A stretch of DNA of 64,000 bases from Rhododendron vialii (Eukaryota; Streptophyta; Magnoliopsida; Ericales; Ericaceae), in contig NC_080561.1 of assembly GCF_030253575.1 (NCBI RefSeq), positions 28,184,564 through 28,248,563 of the forward strand. The letters run 5' to 3'. Both the position numbers and the translations under genes were made by a program. Below the pieces are notes generated by a model. That model had not been told where the DNA came from and ran no database searches. It was given only the letters and a program-made list of their open reading frames with translations. Below are positions 45,351 through 57,807 of the stretch, piece after piece (the stretch's first letter is position 1; each line of letters opens with the position of its first letter).

Positions 45351-45665
45351 TGTTGTAACGAACGCTATGAATGCAAGCTAAGAACGAGAAATTGAAAACT
45401 AAACAAGAAATCACAAAGACACAAGATATACGTGGTTCCCCAAGATGGGTACGTCCACGGGCGAGGAGAGAGAGGATTTACTAACCAACGTGAAGAAGAG
45501 ATACAAAGAGCCGGCTATAATCCGTAACTCTAGAAAGGCCACAATATGAAAGCCCAAAAGATTATTTCTAGAAGTACCCCAAAAGCCTTATTTATAATAG
45601 GCTACAAAAACGGGAACAACATAATTAACCAATGTGGGACTAAAGAATACAAGGCATTCCCAACA
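45351..45665 (-). repeat. Copia-2 3' LTR
   Basis: 315 bp. It is the partner of 49759-50073. Confidence 0.95.
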
Positions 45666-45759
45666 ATTCTCCACATTGACTTGAATTCCACCGAACTAAA
45701 TCACCAAATATAGCTATCCCCTTCTAACCTCTCACTCGCCAAATGCCCCCGAGGGGCGA

Positions 45760-48700
45760 TCAACTGCAAATACCAAGCAAGCCCAAGCAATGCTTGAACT
45801 TGGCAACCGGAACCGGTTTAGTCAACATATCTGCTGGGTTATCTGCCGTACCCACTTTCTTCACCTCAACTTGCTTCTGTGAGATGATATCCCGAACGAA
45901 GTGATACCTGACATCGATATGCTTAGTCCTCTCATGATACATCAGATTTTTAGTCAAATGTATAGCACTCTGCGAATCACAAAATACTGAACTCACACCC
46001 TGTGCAAGACCAAGCTCACAAAGCAAACCTCTCATCCACAATGCCTCCTTCACAGCTTCAGCAATGGCCATATACTCCGCTTCTGTTGTAGACAGCGCAA
46101 CTGTAGCCTGTAAAGTAGCTTTCCAACTAATGGCACTTCCGGACAGAGTAAAAACATAACCTGTCAGAGACCTCCTCTTATCGTGGTCACCAGCAAAATC
46201 CGAGTCAACATAACCAACAGCATGATCACCAGAATTGGCAATCCCAAACAATAGACCAACACCTGCAGTTCCGCACAAATACCGTAGTATCCATTTCACA
46301 GCCTCCCAATGTGCCTTTCCTGGACGCCCCATATAACGACTAACGACACTAACTGCATGTGAAATATCAGGACGAGTACATACCATGGCGTACATAAGGC
46401 TCCCAACTGCGCACGAATATGGAACCTGAGACATATACTTCTCCTCATCCTCCGACTGTGGTGACAACTCAGCTGAAAGTCGAAAGTGTGCTGCCAAAGG
46501 GGTACTGACTGGCTTCGAGTTCTGCATGGCAAAGCGCTCAAGCACTTTAAGAACATAAGACTTCTGTTTCAAAAATAGTTTGCCAGCTACTCCATCTCTG
46601 CAAATCTCCATACCCAAAATACGTTTTGCTGCACCCAAATCTTTCATCTCAAATTCACCACCTAACTGTTGTTTCAACCTGTTGATTTCTGATACACTCT
46701 TGGCAGCAATAAGCATATCATCAACATACAACAGTAGATAAACAAATGAACCATCTGGAAGTTTTCGAAAATACACACAACTGTCATACTCACTCCTAGA
46801 ATATGACTGGCTTATCATAAAAGTATCAAACCGCTTATACCACTGCCTAGGGGATTGTTTGAGGCCATACAAAGACTTACGAAGTAAACAAACGTGATCC
46901 TCCTTACCAGAAACAACAAATCCCTCAGGCTGACGCATATAAATCTGTTCCTCAAGCTCGCCATGCAAAAACGCAGTTTTGACATCAAGTTGCTCTAACT
47001 CAAGATCATAACATGCAACAATAGCAAGTAAAGTGCGAATGGAACTATGTTTTACAACTGGTGAAAATACCTCATTGTAGTCAACACCCTCCTTCTGGCT
47101 GTATCCTTTCGCCACTAGCCGAGCTTTAAACCGAGCGTCTTCTACCCCTGGAATACCTGGTTTGCGCTTGAAGATCCACTTGCATCCAACAATCCTCTTC
47201 CCTTTCAGCGGTTCTACTAACTCCCATGTCTGATTCTTCTGAAGAGACTCAATCTCCTCATTCATAGCAACAAACCACTGTGCAGACTCAGTGCTCGAAA
47301 TAGCTTCCGTATAGCTGGAAGGCTCTTCATACTCAACTGTCTCAGCAACTGATAAAGCATAGGCCACCATCTCAGAATAAGCCGAATACCTTTCAGGAGG
47401 CCGAATCTCCCTCCTTGGCCTATCTTTAGCAATAGTGCGTGGTTGCTCAACTAATGCATCAACCTTTGTGTCTGAACTCTTGAACTCCTCTTCAATTGGC
47501 TTCTCAATATGCTTCTTCCCTGAGTCGAAAGATTCACCCAAAAACTCCACCTGCTTTGGAACACTATGTTCCTGAACTGTATCACCAACCTGCTTAGACC
47601 CCTTAATCAGATAATTTTCATCAAAAGTCACATCCCTACTGATCAAAAACTTCAAATCATCAGAGCACCACAACCTGTACCCTTTGACACCTGCTGCATA
47701 ACCCAAGAAAATACACTTCTTGGCCCGTGGCTCCAATTTACCCTCATTCACATGAGCGTAAGCTGGACACCCAAAAACACGCAACACAGAATAATCAGCT
47801 GGATGACCTGACCATACCTCAAACGGAGTCTTACACTCAATAGCAGTCGACGGAGACCTGTTCACCAAATAGCATGTTGTGGAAACGGCTTCAGCCCAAA
47901 ATTCTTTGCCCAATCCGGAATTGGACAACATACAACGTGCCTTCTCCAAAAGAGTCCTGTTCATTCGTTCAGCCACACCATTTTGCTGAGGGGTTTTTCT
48001 CACTGTGTGATGCCTCACAATGCCCTCATCACTGCAAAATCTATCAAACTCGCCAAGACAAAACTCCATACCATTATCAGTTCTCAAACGTTTTATTTTC
48101 TTACCAGTCTGATTCTCAATCAAAGTTTTAAACTGTTTGAATGTATTAAAGGCGTCACTCTTATGTTTCAACATATACACCCAAACTTTACGAGAGAAAT
48201 CATCTATAATACTCATAAAATATCGAAAACCACCTTTAGAAGTTACCTCTGCGGGACCCCAAAGATCCGAGTGAAAATAATCCACCGTGCCTTTGGTGCG
48301 ATGAACAGCTGTACTGAATTTTACCCTGCACTGCTTGCCGTAGACACAATGCTCACAGAAATCCAGTTTCTCAATTTTCTGGCCACATAGCAAATCCTGT
48401 TTGCTCAAAACTGTCATCCCCCTCTCGCTCATATGCCCAAGGCGCATATGCCACAAACGAGTCAAGTCTGAATCTGAAACCTTGGATGAAGCAACCGTTG
48501 CTGCAGCACCTATAACTGTACTGCCCTGGAGTGTATAGAGGTTACCACGCTTCTGACCCTTCATCAGTACTAATGCACCCCTTGAGACTTTCAAAACTCC
48601 ACCTTTACCGAGGAATTTGCAACCATGAGAATCAAGAGCACCCAGGGATATAAGATTTTTCTTCAAATCCGGAACATGTCGAACCTCAGATAAAGTCCTA

Positions 48701-49704
48701 ACAATACCATCATGCATCCTAAGCTGAATCGTTCCTGAACCAACAGTCTTACAGGCCATGTTGTTGCCCATCAAAACTGTACCACCATTGACCGCCTCAT
48801 AAGTAGAAAACCACTCTCTATGCGGACACATATGGTATGAACATCCAGAATCTAGAACCCACTCGGTATTAGAGCGAGAATCGCCCTCTGTAACTGATAA
48901 CACATTATCTGACTCATTTGAACTTTCAGCAATTCCAGCAATTACTTTACCCCCTTTCTGGTCTTCTTTTTCCTTCTCCTTGAGTTTTAAACAGTCACTT
49001 TTTCAGTGCCCGGGTTTCTTGCAATAATTGCACTTTCCCTTCTTCTTACCTGATGATCTGGATCTTCCCCTATTACTTGACTCCACCCTTTCTGTTGTTC
49101 TTCCCCTAACAAACAAACCCTCCGCATGTGCATCACCCTCACCTGACACTTTTTTCCTCAATTCTTTCGAATATAGGCTGGCCTTAACATCCTCCATGGA
49201 TATCGTGTCTTTACCATACAATAGGGTTGTAACAAAGTGCTCATACGAAAGTGGTAAAGAACATAGCAAAATTAGGGCTTGGTCCTCATCCTCAATTTTA
49301 CTATCAATATTTTTCAGATCCATAATAATACGGTTGAACTCGTCTAAATGATCTTTAACAGGTATACCTTCTCGCATACGAAACGTATAAAGACGTTGTT
49401 TGAGGTATAACCTGTTGGTGAGCGACTTCGTCATATATATGCCTTCCAACTTCAGCCAAATTCCTGCTGCTGAAATTTCTTCTTCCACCTCGCGAAGAAC
49501 GTCATCTGCCAAACTCAACTGAATAGAACTCAGAGCTTTGGCATCTGTATCATCCCAATCTTCCTCTTTAATTCCAGAACTAGTCTTGCCTGACAAAGCC
49601 TTGTGCAATCCTTGTTGGGTTAACAAAGCCTTCATCTTTACTCTCCAAAGACTGAAACTGCTGCTCTGCCCATCAAACTTCGCAATCTCAAATTTAGCCG
49701 CCAT
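45760..49704 (-). pseudogene. Copia-2 gag-pol, one in-frame stop
   Basis: ATG at 49704 ([20 protein letters not shown]). Gag is followed by a CCHC knuckle [13 protein letters not shown] (about 49030-48990), in which an in-frame TGA (49005-49003) interrupts the knuckle. The same frame then stays open for more than 1,070 codons: protease DSGCSYHMC (about 48850), [10 protein letters not shown], integrase with [26 protein letters not shown] and the [12 protein letters not shown] glutamate, RT with [12 protein letters not shown] and YVDD (about 46720), and RNase H with YVDSDFAGD and TEAEYMAI. It ends 94 bp before the 3' LTR. Apart from that stop I see no break. Gag and pol similarity to the Tnt1 group is from family knowledge. 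Confidence 0.9.
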
Positions 49705-49758
49705 AGCCACAATCGGAAACGAAACCCTAGTTTTTGCAACCTGGCTCTGATACCAGTT

Positions 49759-50073
49759 TGTTGTAACGAACGCTATGAATGCAAGTTAAGAACGAGAAAT
49801 TGAAAACTAAACAAGAAATCACAAAGACACAAGATATACGTGGTTCCCCAAGATGGGTACGTCCACGGGCGAGGAGAGAGAGGATTTACTAACCAACGTG
49901 AAGAAGAGATACAAAGAGCCGGCTATAATCCGTAACTCTAGAAAGGCCACAATATGAAAGCCCAAAAGATTATTTCTAGAAGTACCCCAAAAGCCTTATT
50001 TATAATAGGCTACAAAAACGGGAACAACATAATTAACCAATGTGGGACTAAAGAATACAAGGCATTCCCAACA
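49759..50073 (-). repeat. Copia-2 5' LTR
   Basis: 315 bp. It adjoins the primer-binding site. Confidence 0.95.
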
Positions 50074-50996
50074 AAACACATGCAAACGAGTGAAACCCTA
50101 CCTACCTAGCTACCCTCTAACAAATGATCAACGCTGTATACTATGTAAGGGCTATGAAAGACCATTGGTACATGATGCCTAAATTATACTATATAGCTCC
50201 CAATTATAACCCATTAATTCATGAGTCTACCACTGCCACTAATTTACGACTAGACCCCAAGTGGAACTAGGAAATTCTCTATCTCCTCTAAAAATAAAAA
50301 AAGACTACAAACTTTAGGCAGCCAAAGAAGAATAAAAAGTCATGTTTCCATCTAGATTGAACTTTCGGTACGTACGCGTTGTAGCAGAAAATAGTGACTT
50401 CAAGAACAATTTTTTGCCACTACATTTTCCTATAAATTGATGCAATTCGTTAAGCTTTCTCATGATATTGCTCAATTGTTTCCTAACAACCCTCTTAATA
50501 ATTCCATTTTGAGAGCTTTTTTTTGCTTCCTGTTATAGTACTTGTACTTTTGCGAGATAAGAAAGAAGAGAAAAGAGCCAACAAAACCAATTTACTTACT
50601 TACAAGCCATGAGTCGACCAATGAATTATGGCAGTTTTTCTGCAACAATTACTCATGCCCTACTCTTGTTTTTGCTGTCGAACACGCCTACTAATGCACA
50701 GTTAACTTCTACCTTCTTCTACAATACCTGCCCAAATGCACTCACCACTATTCAAACCTCCATTAAACAAGCTGTCTCAAGCGAGCGCCGAATGGCGGCA
50801 TCGCTGATCCGCCTCCATTTCCACGATTGCTTTGTTCAGGTAATGATCCTTTAACACATATCCTCAAATGTTACGCTATACTTTTACGAAGTATATGTTT
50901 CTGGATAGTCCAAAGTATGCCTTTCTTAATGCAATAATATACTAGTTTGGGTGTGCAGGGTTGTGACGCCTCGATTTTACTTGATGTGGCTGCAAC

Positions 50997-51834
<838 letters not shown>

Positions 51835-51950
51835 TAGGTGAAGCAACCTCTAAATTACACTAAGTGATGCCCAAATATTCCTAGCTTCACTCTACTAATT
51901 AAGAAACAAATTAAACAGAGTTCATTTCTATGTATCAATAAAATGATTAA

Positions 51951-52168
51951 CCCTAAGGGGTTGGTCCGGTGGTGTTGGCCTGAAACTTAAGAGTTTGCTT
52001 CCACGTAAGGTCTCAGGTTCGATTCTTCTCGTCAGGAACTCTTGAGGCTACCTCACCCTCATGCATAAGCATGTGAAAAGGCTATGGGAGAGCCTGTAGG
52101 AATTAGTTCGAGGTGCGAGCAAGTCGGCCCGGAACATTTTGCATTTCCAAAAAATAATAATTTAAAAC
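51951..52168 (+). mobile_element. SINE in peroxidase intron 2
   Basis: A-box-like GGTTGGTCCGGTGGTGTTGG and B-box-like CAGGTTCGATTCTTC (about 52015-52029), with an A-rich end. TGATTAA lies at 51944-51950 and 52171-52177 as a partial target duplication. Confidence 0.7.
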
Positions 52169-52209
52169 TTGATTAATCCATGCTAATTGGCTTGTCTCTT
52201 AATAATTAG

Positions 52210-52359
<150 letters not shown>

Positions 52360-52423
52360 TAGGGACGTGGTCGCCTTGTCAGGTAATTAGCAATTAAACT
52401 AATTAATTAATTTGTACAATTCC

Positions 52424-52433
52424 ACCCCCCCCG

Positions 52434-52465
<32 letters not shown>
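52424..52465 (+). repeat. poly(C) tract, about 40 bp
   Basis: An almost uninterrupted C-run (one G) in peroxidase intron 3. The length is likely to be unreliable in the assembly. Confidence 0.9.
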
Positions 52466-52684
52466 ATTTTTTTTCCTTTCTAAAAAGCAATTAAAATTTG
52501 ATAATTATATGCCCGTGTTTACTTGACATGCAGGGGCACACACCATAGGGCAGGCCCAATGCTTTACTTTTACCAACCGAATATACACCAACGGGAGCAA
52601 CATTGACGCAGGTTTCGCTAGCACGCGCAGGCTCACTTGCCCTGCTGCTGGGAATGGAAATCTTGCACCTCTTGATTTGGTGGG

Positions 52685-54100
52685 GTGACAAATTGAACCC
52701 AAACCCACATCTAAAATATAGACCCAATCCAACCCATTTATTGATTCGGTCTCAATTGGGTCTTAATTGAGTCAACTAAAATAACCCAACAAGTTATGAA
52801 CATAACCCACCAATTTGATTAAGGCAACCTATATACGATTGGGAAAATAACGGCCCATGACGTGTTTTGATAATTAATACCAGCCAAGGACAAGCTAAGA
52901 ACATTTGTTAATGTTGAAAATGTCCTTGGCGGGAATTAATTGCGGACCCATTGTTTGTTATATCATCAAAAAGATTGCAGAGCTTGAAGAAATACCACAA
53001 AAGCTTGAAAAAGAAGATGTTTCAGCTTTTAGAGTGCATTTGGTACACAAGATTTTATCTAATAAGCCAAGATCATAGACGAAAGAAAAATGGCAAAACA
53101 AACAACTAGCTTAGGATTTGATGTCTGATGAGTAGACAGATCTGGATTCAGCACTGGTTTAGCAACAAATTCTCCTCTTTTGTTTAGGAACACAATTTGT
53201 GTTAGTGGTTCAAAAGAGCATTTTGTATTGCTCTTTTGTTTAGGAATAATTTGTCCCCTTTTGTTTACGAACTTAGTTTGTATAGGTGGTTGGTTTAAGA
53301 ATTTGTAGTTGGCAGAATAGTTTGTAGATGGCAGAACAGTGTCTAGGTAACCGGTTTAACAGTTTGTAAGTGGTTCAATAGACAATTTCTAAGTGGTTCG
53401 TTTGACAGTTGTAACTGATGACAATCTGGATTTTGATAGTTACATACAACTTGTATTTGGCTATAATTGTTACTGTGGTTGTTGGATTATATGATTGACT
53501 ATGATTGTTGGCCTAAAAAACAAGAAGACGTAATATATGTGAAAATTTGCATTTTTGGTAAATTAATGACATCTGTCATATTCTGTTCTCTGTATTTTGG
53601 CAACAAAACATACAGGACTGGAAACAGGCGTAATCCACAAAATTAAAAAAAAAAACACAATAGGAAGAGTTATTACACCAACGAAACCAACAAAATCTTA
53701 TCTATCATCTAAACAATACTCTGCAATATCTCAAGAACAACAGGCTTGAACAACAAATAATGAAATTCTACATTTCTGCTAAACAACAGGCTTCAAATAA
53801 TGACATCTATCAAACAGATGATGAAATCTGTCATATTTTGTTCTCTGTATTTTGGCAATAAAACATACAGAACTAGAAACATGTGTAATCCACAATTTTT
53901 TTTTTAAAACATACTCTGCAATAGCCAACAAAATATTATCTATCATTCAAAGAATACTCTGCAATATCCCAAGAACAAGTTCAAATCGAAGAAATTAAAC
54001 AAAATCTTATCTATCACCCAAACAATACTCTGCAATATCCTAAGAACAAGTTCAAATCGAAGAAATCAATTAATACTCTGCAATATCTCAAGAACAAGTT
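52685..54100. other. repeat-rich stretch downstream of peroxidase pseudogene
   Basis: It contains a decayed copy of the Mutator MITE (about 52842-52950). TCTGTCATATT(C/T)TGTTCTCT blocks occur twice (about 53572 and 53832). AATACTCTGCAATATC(T/C) followed by AAGAACAA occurs four to five times (53710-54095). No gene is supported. The AATACTCTGC series may be the flank of the MuDR-like element. Confidence 0.6.
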
Positions 54101-54104
54101 CACT

Positions 54105-56553
54105 CAATTGACTCTTTACATTTCTTCCTATTGTGGTTTCCCAACTTTTCACACCTCCCACACCTTATTTGCCTCAACTTCTCTCCCTTTGATCGGATTC
54201 TTTGAACCTTAGGTCTATCCCGCGGCCTTCTTGTCTAAGGAGGAAGAATTACACGGTTCTCTTTTGTCACTTCTAGAGTTCCGAGAGTGGGAATATAATT
54301 TATCATACTCTTATACAACAATCAGAAAGCTTCAACGGTGTAAAAAAGATCTATGTAGTTTGATATTTGTAGGCCAACCTTTTGAATAGCCGTCACTGCA
54401 TGCACACAAGGAAAACCTTTCAACTGCGACAACATGTGCACGTTCGTCTCTGAACATTAACCACGACTGTCGGAAGGGAGAACACTTCAAAAAAATCTTC
54501 ACTTGCCTTTGCCACAGTCCACGACCGGCCTTTGTTGAAACTTGTGATCAACTTGTTATCCATTTCAGGACACACGATGCCGTTCCACTTCCATGACTGT
54601 TGCCTCCTATCAAACATTTGCTCCATTAGTTTAACCCTTATCATGTCAATTGCATTCAAAATTGGCAAATGATGGGCTTCCAAGATCTATTTGTTGAAAG
54701 ACTCAGCTGGATTTGGACACATGTCCCCATATCTTCTACCTTCAAAATATACATTTGTCCACTTGTCAAGTGGCAACGATTCAACAAAAGCCTTAGCTTT
54801 TGGACCATCAACATTGCAGAGTTCTTTAAAAGCTTCTTCATAATCAGAAACCGATGGTGCATATGCACAATAAGAAAATAACTCGACTACTCTGTCCCTA
54901 AAACCATTAGACAATCGGCCCTTAAACTTGTCCCTCAAGTTATTCTTCAAATGCTGCAAACAATACTCATGATATCCATTGGGAAAATCCTCCTGAATAC
55001 CTTTCAAAAGCCAAGAATGACGATCTGTTATGAATGTTATTGGACGAGATGATAGAATTGTTGACAACTTCCTCAAAAATCAAAGCTAATTCTCTTTATT
55101 TTCAGAATCAGCAATGCCAAAAGCCACTAGAAACAGTCCTAATCCACACAAAAAAGCAAGATGCAACATTAATCTCTATTAATCTATTCATGGTATAACA
55201 TAATCAATGCAAATTAGTCCTTTGTATCTTAGAATTTAAGGTAAAATATAACGTTATCTGTATTTATTTATTAATCTGCTCCGACTGTATATCAACAGAA
55301 AATAATAGATGTTGTTATCTATATTATACTTGTCTCCCAATCTTCCAAACTCTCATAACATAAATAGAAAACCAATATTGAACAGATAAGAAGACGAATA
55401 AAAATAACTAACTTTGATCGCCATCTTTTCCTATAGCTCCGAAAAGGGTTCCTATGTACCTCCTCTTAAAAAATGTCCCATCGAGCACCAACAAAGGACG
55501 ACAGTATTGAAGCCTTTGATACATGCATCAAATGCTACAAAAATCCTTTTAAAATAATTAGTTTTGTCACAATACTCAACATCAATAACACTTCCTGGGT
55601 TTTTCTCCTTCACTACCTCAGTATACCACCTCAGTAGGTCAAAAGACAATGCATAATCTCCATATATACAGCTCATCACCTGCCTTCTCAACCCCAAACT
55701 AAGCATGGTGATAACTGATTTTACTCCTATAGTACTTCTCAAAAAATTTCACTTCTTGTATTGGTGCATAGTTTGTCTTAGTTCGAACTTCCTCCCTAAT
55801 CTCTTTAGCAACCAATTTTGAACTCATCCGAAGATTCTTCGAACTAGCAAAAACACCAACATAACTGTGATTCTTCTCAAATTCCCTAATACAAAAGAAA
55901 CCGTTAGATCTCTCAATGGTTGCATGAACAAACCATTGACAACCAGATTCTGTATGTTTTTTTGAACACTCCGCCGTTACGCTAGTCTTGTCATTCTTCA
56001 AAAACTTATATACAAATCCGACTTCAATAGCATACCTTGCCAGACAATCCCTAAAATCTTGTACTCCGCCTCTAAACTCTTGGCCAATATGAGTAATCAA
56101 CTTAGCCCAACCAGCAAAAAGACAAACAATCTCATGGTGGCGACAAAACTTCTCAAGTGGATCTTTTTCTACTTCATGCATACTATTACTTTGACCGACT
56201 TCAAAACTTCTTCGACATTCAACACTTTTAACAACAATACTCCGATTATTATGATCATCACAAGCAAAAAGCACTTCAACAACTACATCAATGCAACTAA
56301 CCCCATACACACTAGGCAATGCGAACATATTTACAAAATTGACATCATTATCTAGAACACAATTGTCATGTCCACCTACAGTATACAAAAGTTGAAACCT
56401 AGAGGTTTCCAAATTTTGCCACTTCTTAACCAGACTACGCAGTACATTGTCAAAGCAGAAATCTCTCCTAACTGGCACGACAAGAGTTCTTGAACCATAT
56501 TTGCACAGAAGCACAATAGCAGATTCCATATAGCAAACAAAAAATGAAAACAA
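54105..56553 (-). pseudogene. MuDR-type (MURA-like) transposase, broken
   Basis: The N-terminal part (56553 down to 55699) has a MuDR DNA-binding region: FRDCLARYAIEVGFVYKFLK, then CSKKHTESGCQWFVHATIE. It continues with DYALSFDLLRWYTEVVKEKN and FKRIFVAFDACIKGF. After a probable intron (about 55110-55415) come FGIADSENKEN, ITFITDRHSWLLKGIQEDFP, HEYCLQHLKNNLRDKFKG, the NPAESFNK motif, a SWIM-type CTC (about 54425) and a C-terminal CGRCEKLGNHNRKKC knuckle (about 54150-54106). Breaks: TAG at 55701-55699, TAG at 55088-55086, TGA at 55082-55080, further stops beyond 54420 and several frameshifts. Three of the stops stand where the family has tryptophan. TIRs were not found. It is a dead MULE transposase. 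Confidence 0.85.
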
Positions 56554-56715
56554 ATATCATTATCTGTGTCGATCTGTCTTATTAATCTGTTCCAAAAAAA
56601 TGGAAAACAAATAGCATTGTCTACATCGATCTGTTCTGTCTATACATTTAGTCCACAAATCGCACAAATGCACACACACTCAAATGCAGAGAGAGACCTT
56701 TAAAATTGCAATAAG

Positions 56716-56767
<52 letters not shown>

Positions 56768-57807
56768 CAGCAATTGAAACCTAAACCATGAGAGCGAGAG
56801 AGAGGAAGCATTGATTGTGAATTTTGTCATCTCCAAAGTCATGACAGTAATGATAGCGAGAGAGAGTTTAAAATCCTGCCGTTATATACTAGGGGTAGTT
56901 TGGTCCGTTAATGGACCTAACGCTGCATAACATCTAGTACAATGGATCCGCAGCCTGTTTAAAGAATAACCCGGACTAGAAGGCCCAATAAGACTAGACT
57001 ATGGACTCTAGCCCAATTTTCTATAAAAAAAATATCAAAGATGTTTCCATTATGTGAGACCTCTTAGAAAATTGTCTATATGTTTTAATTTATAATATTT
57101 TTTATATGCAATACGGATCTACTTTGATAAATTTTAATTAGATCTAAAATATGATGTTTTCGAAATTATGTAAAACATTATAGATTGTGAGATATGAACA
57201 ATTTTTTAAAAGGCACGTATGTTGAAATTGACCAAACAAACTGGGATGGAAGGAGTACAACAAAAGCTTTATAAAATCTAGGAGTCTGCCCCTAGGTGAT
57301 CGCGTTGCAGGTTTGCCCTCCACTCTCTTTCTGATTGTCGAAGATTCAACATTACTAGGTAAAAAGACAGCGGCACCGTTCAATTGATCCCTTGAATTGA
57401 TTTTATAGAAATAAAATCCAAATCAGTGATTTTTTTTTCAGTGCCTAACATATTTTTTTTTTCAATTTTGGTCCCCGCATATTTACACGGGAGTTCCATG
57501 CAACGAATCCAGTTTTTCTTTCGTCCAGTCCGGTCCAGTTTTGGGCCTTTGTGGATCTCTCCCTGGGCTTACAATTGAAATTGTCCATTTAGTAAAGCTC
57601 ATCTAGTACTCCATCTGTTAAAAAATAAGCTTGATCGTACATTAATAAGTACATAAACAAATCATACTCGTATTTGTACAAGGAAAATGGGATGACAAAA
57701 AGTAATTTGAAACTTCAATTGCCTAATTTTTTTCCTGTACAATTATGTTTTGCTTCAATCAAGCTAATTTATGTTTTGCTCATGTATCTATTGATGTTTG
57801 ATTAATG
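56554..57807. other. non-coding stretch
   Basis: It contains a (GA)n run at about 56722-56765. Otherwise it is AT-rich with poly(T)-rich patches near 57420-57465. No gene is supported. Confidence 0.5.
56722..56765 (+). repeat. (GA)n microsatellite
   Basis: About 22 GA units. Confidence 0.95.

Larger units (their letters stand above)
45351..50073 (-). mobile_element. Copia-2 LTR retrotransposon (Tork/Tnt1-like), 4.72 kb
   Basis: 315-bp LTRs, TGTTG...CAACA. The target duplication is AAACA (45346-45350, 50074-50078). The primer-binding site TGGTATCAGAGCCAGG (about 49756-49741) fits initiator tRNA-Met. The two LTRs differ at one position by eye (about 45379 against 49787). The gag-pol is one frame. 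Confidence 0.96.

Noticed and set aside
56648-56842. 64-codon ORF with Leu-Ser repeat
   Set aside because: It is a translation of the GA microsatellite.
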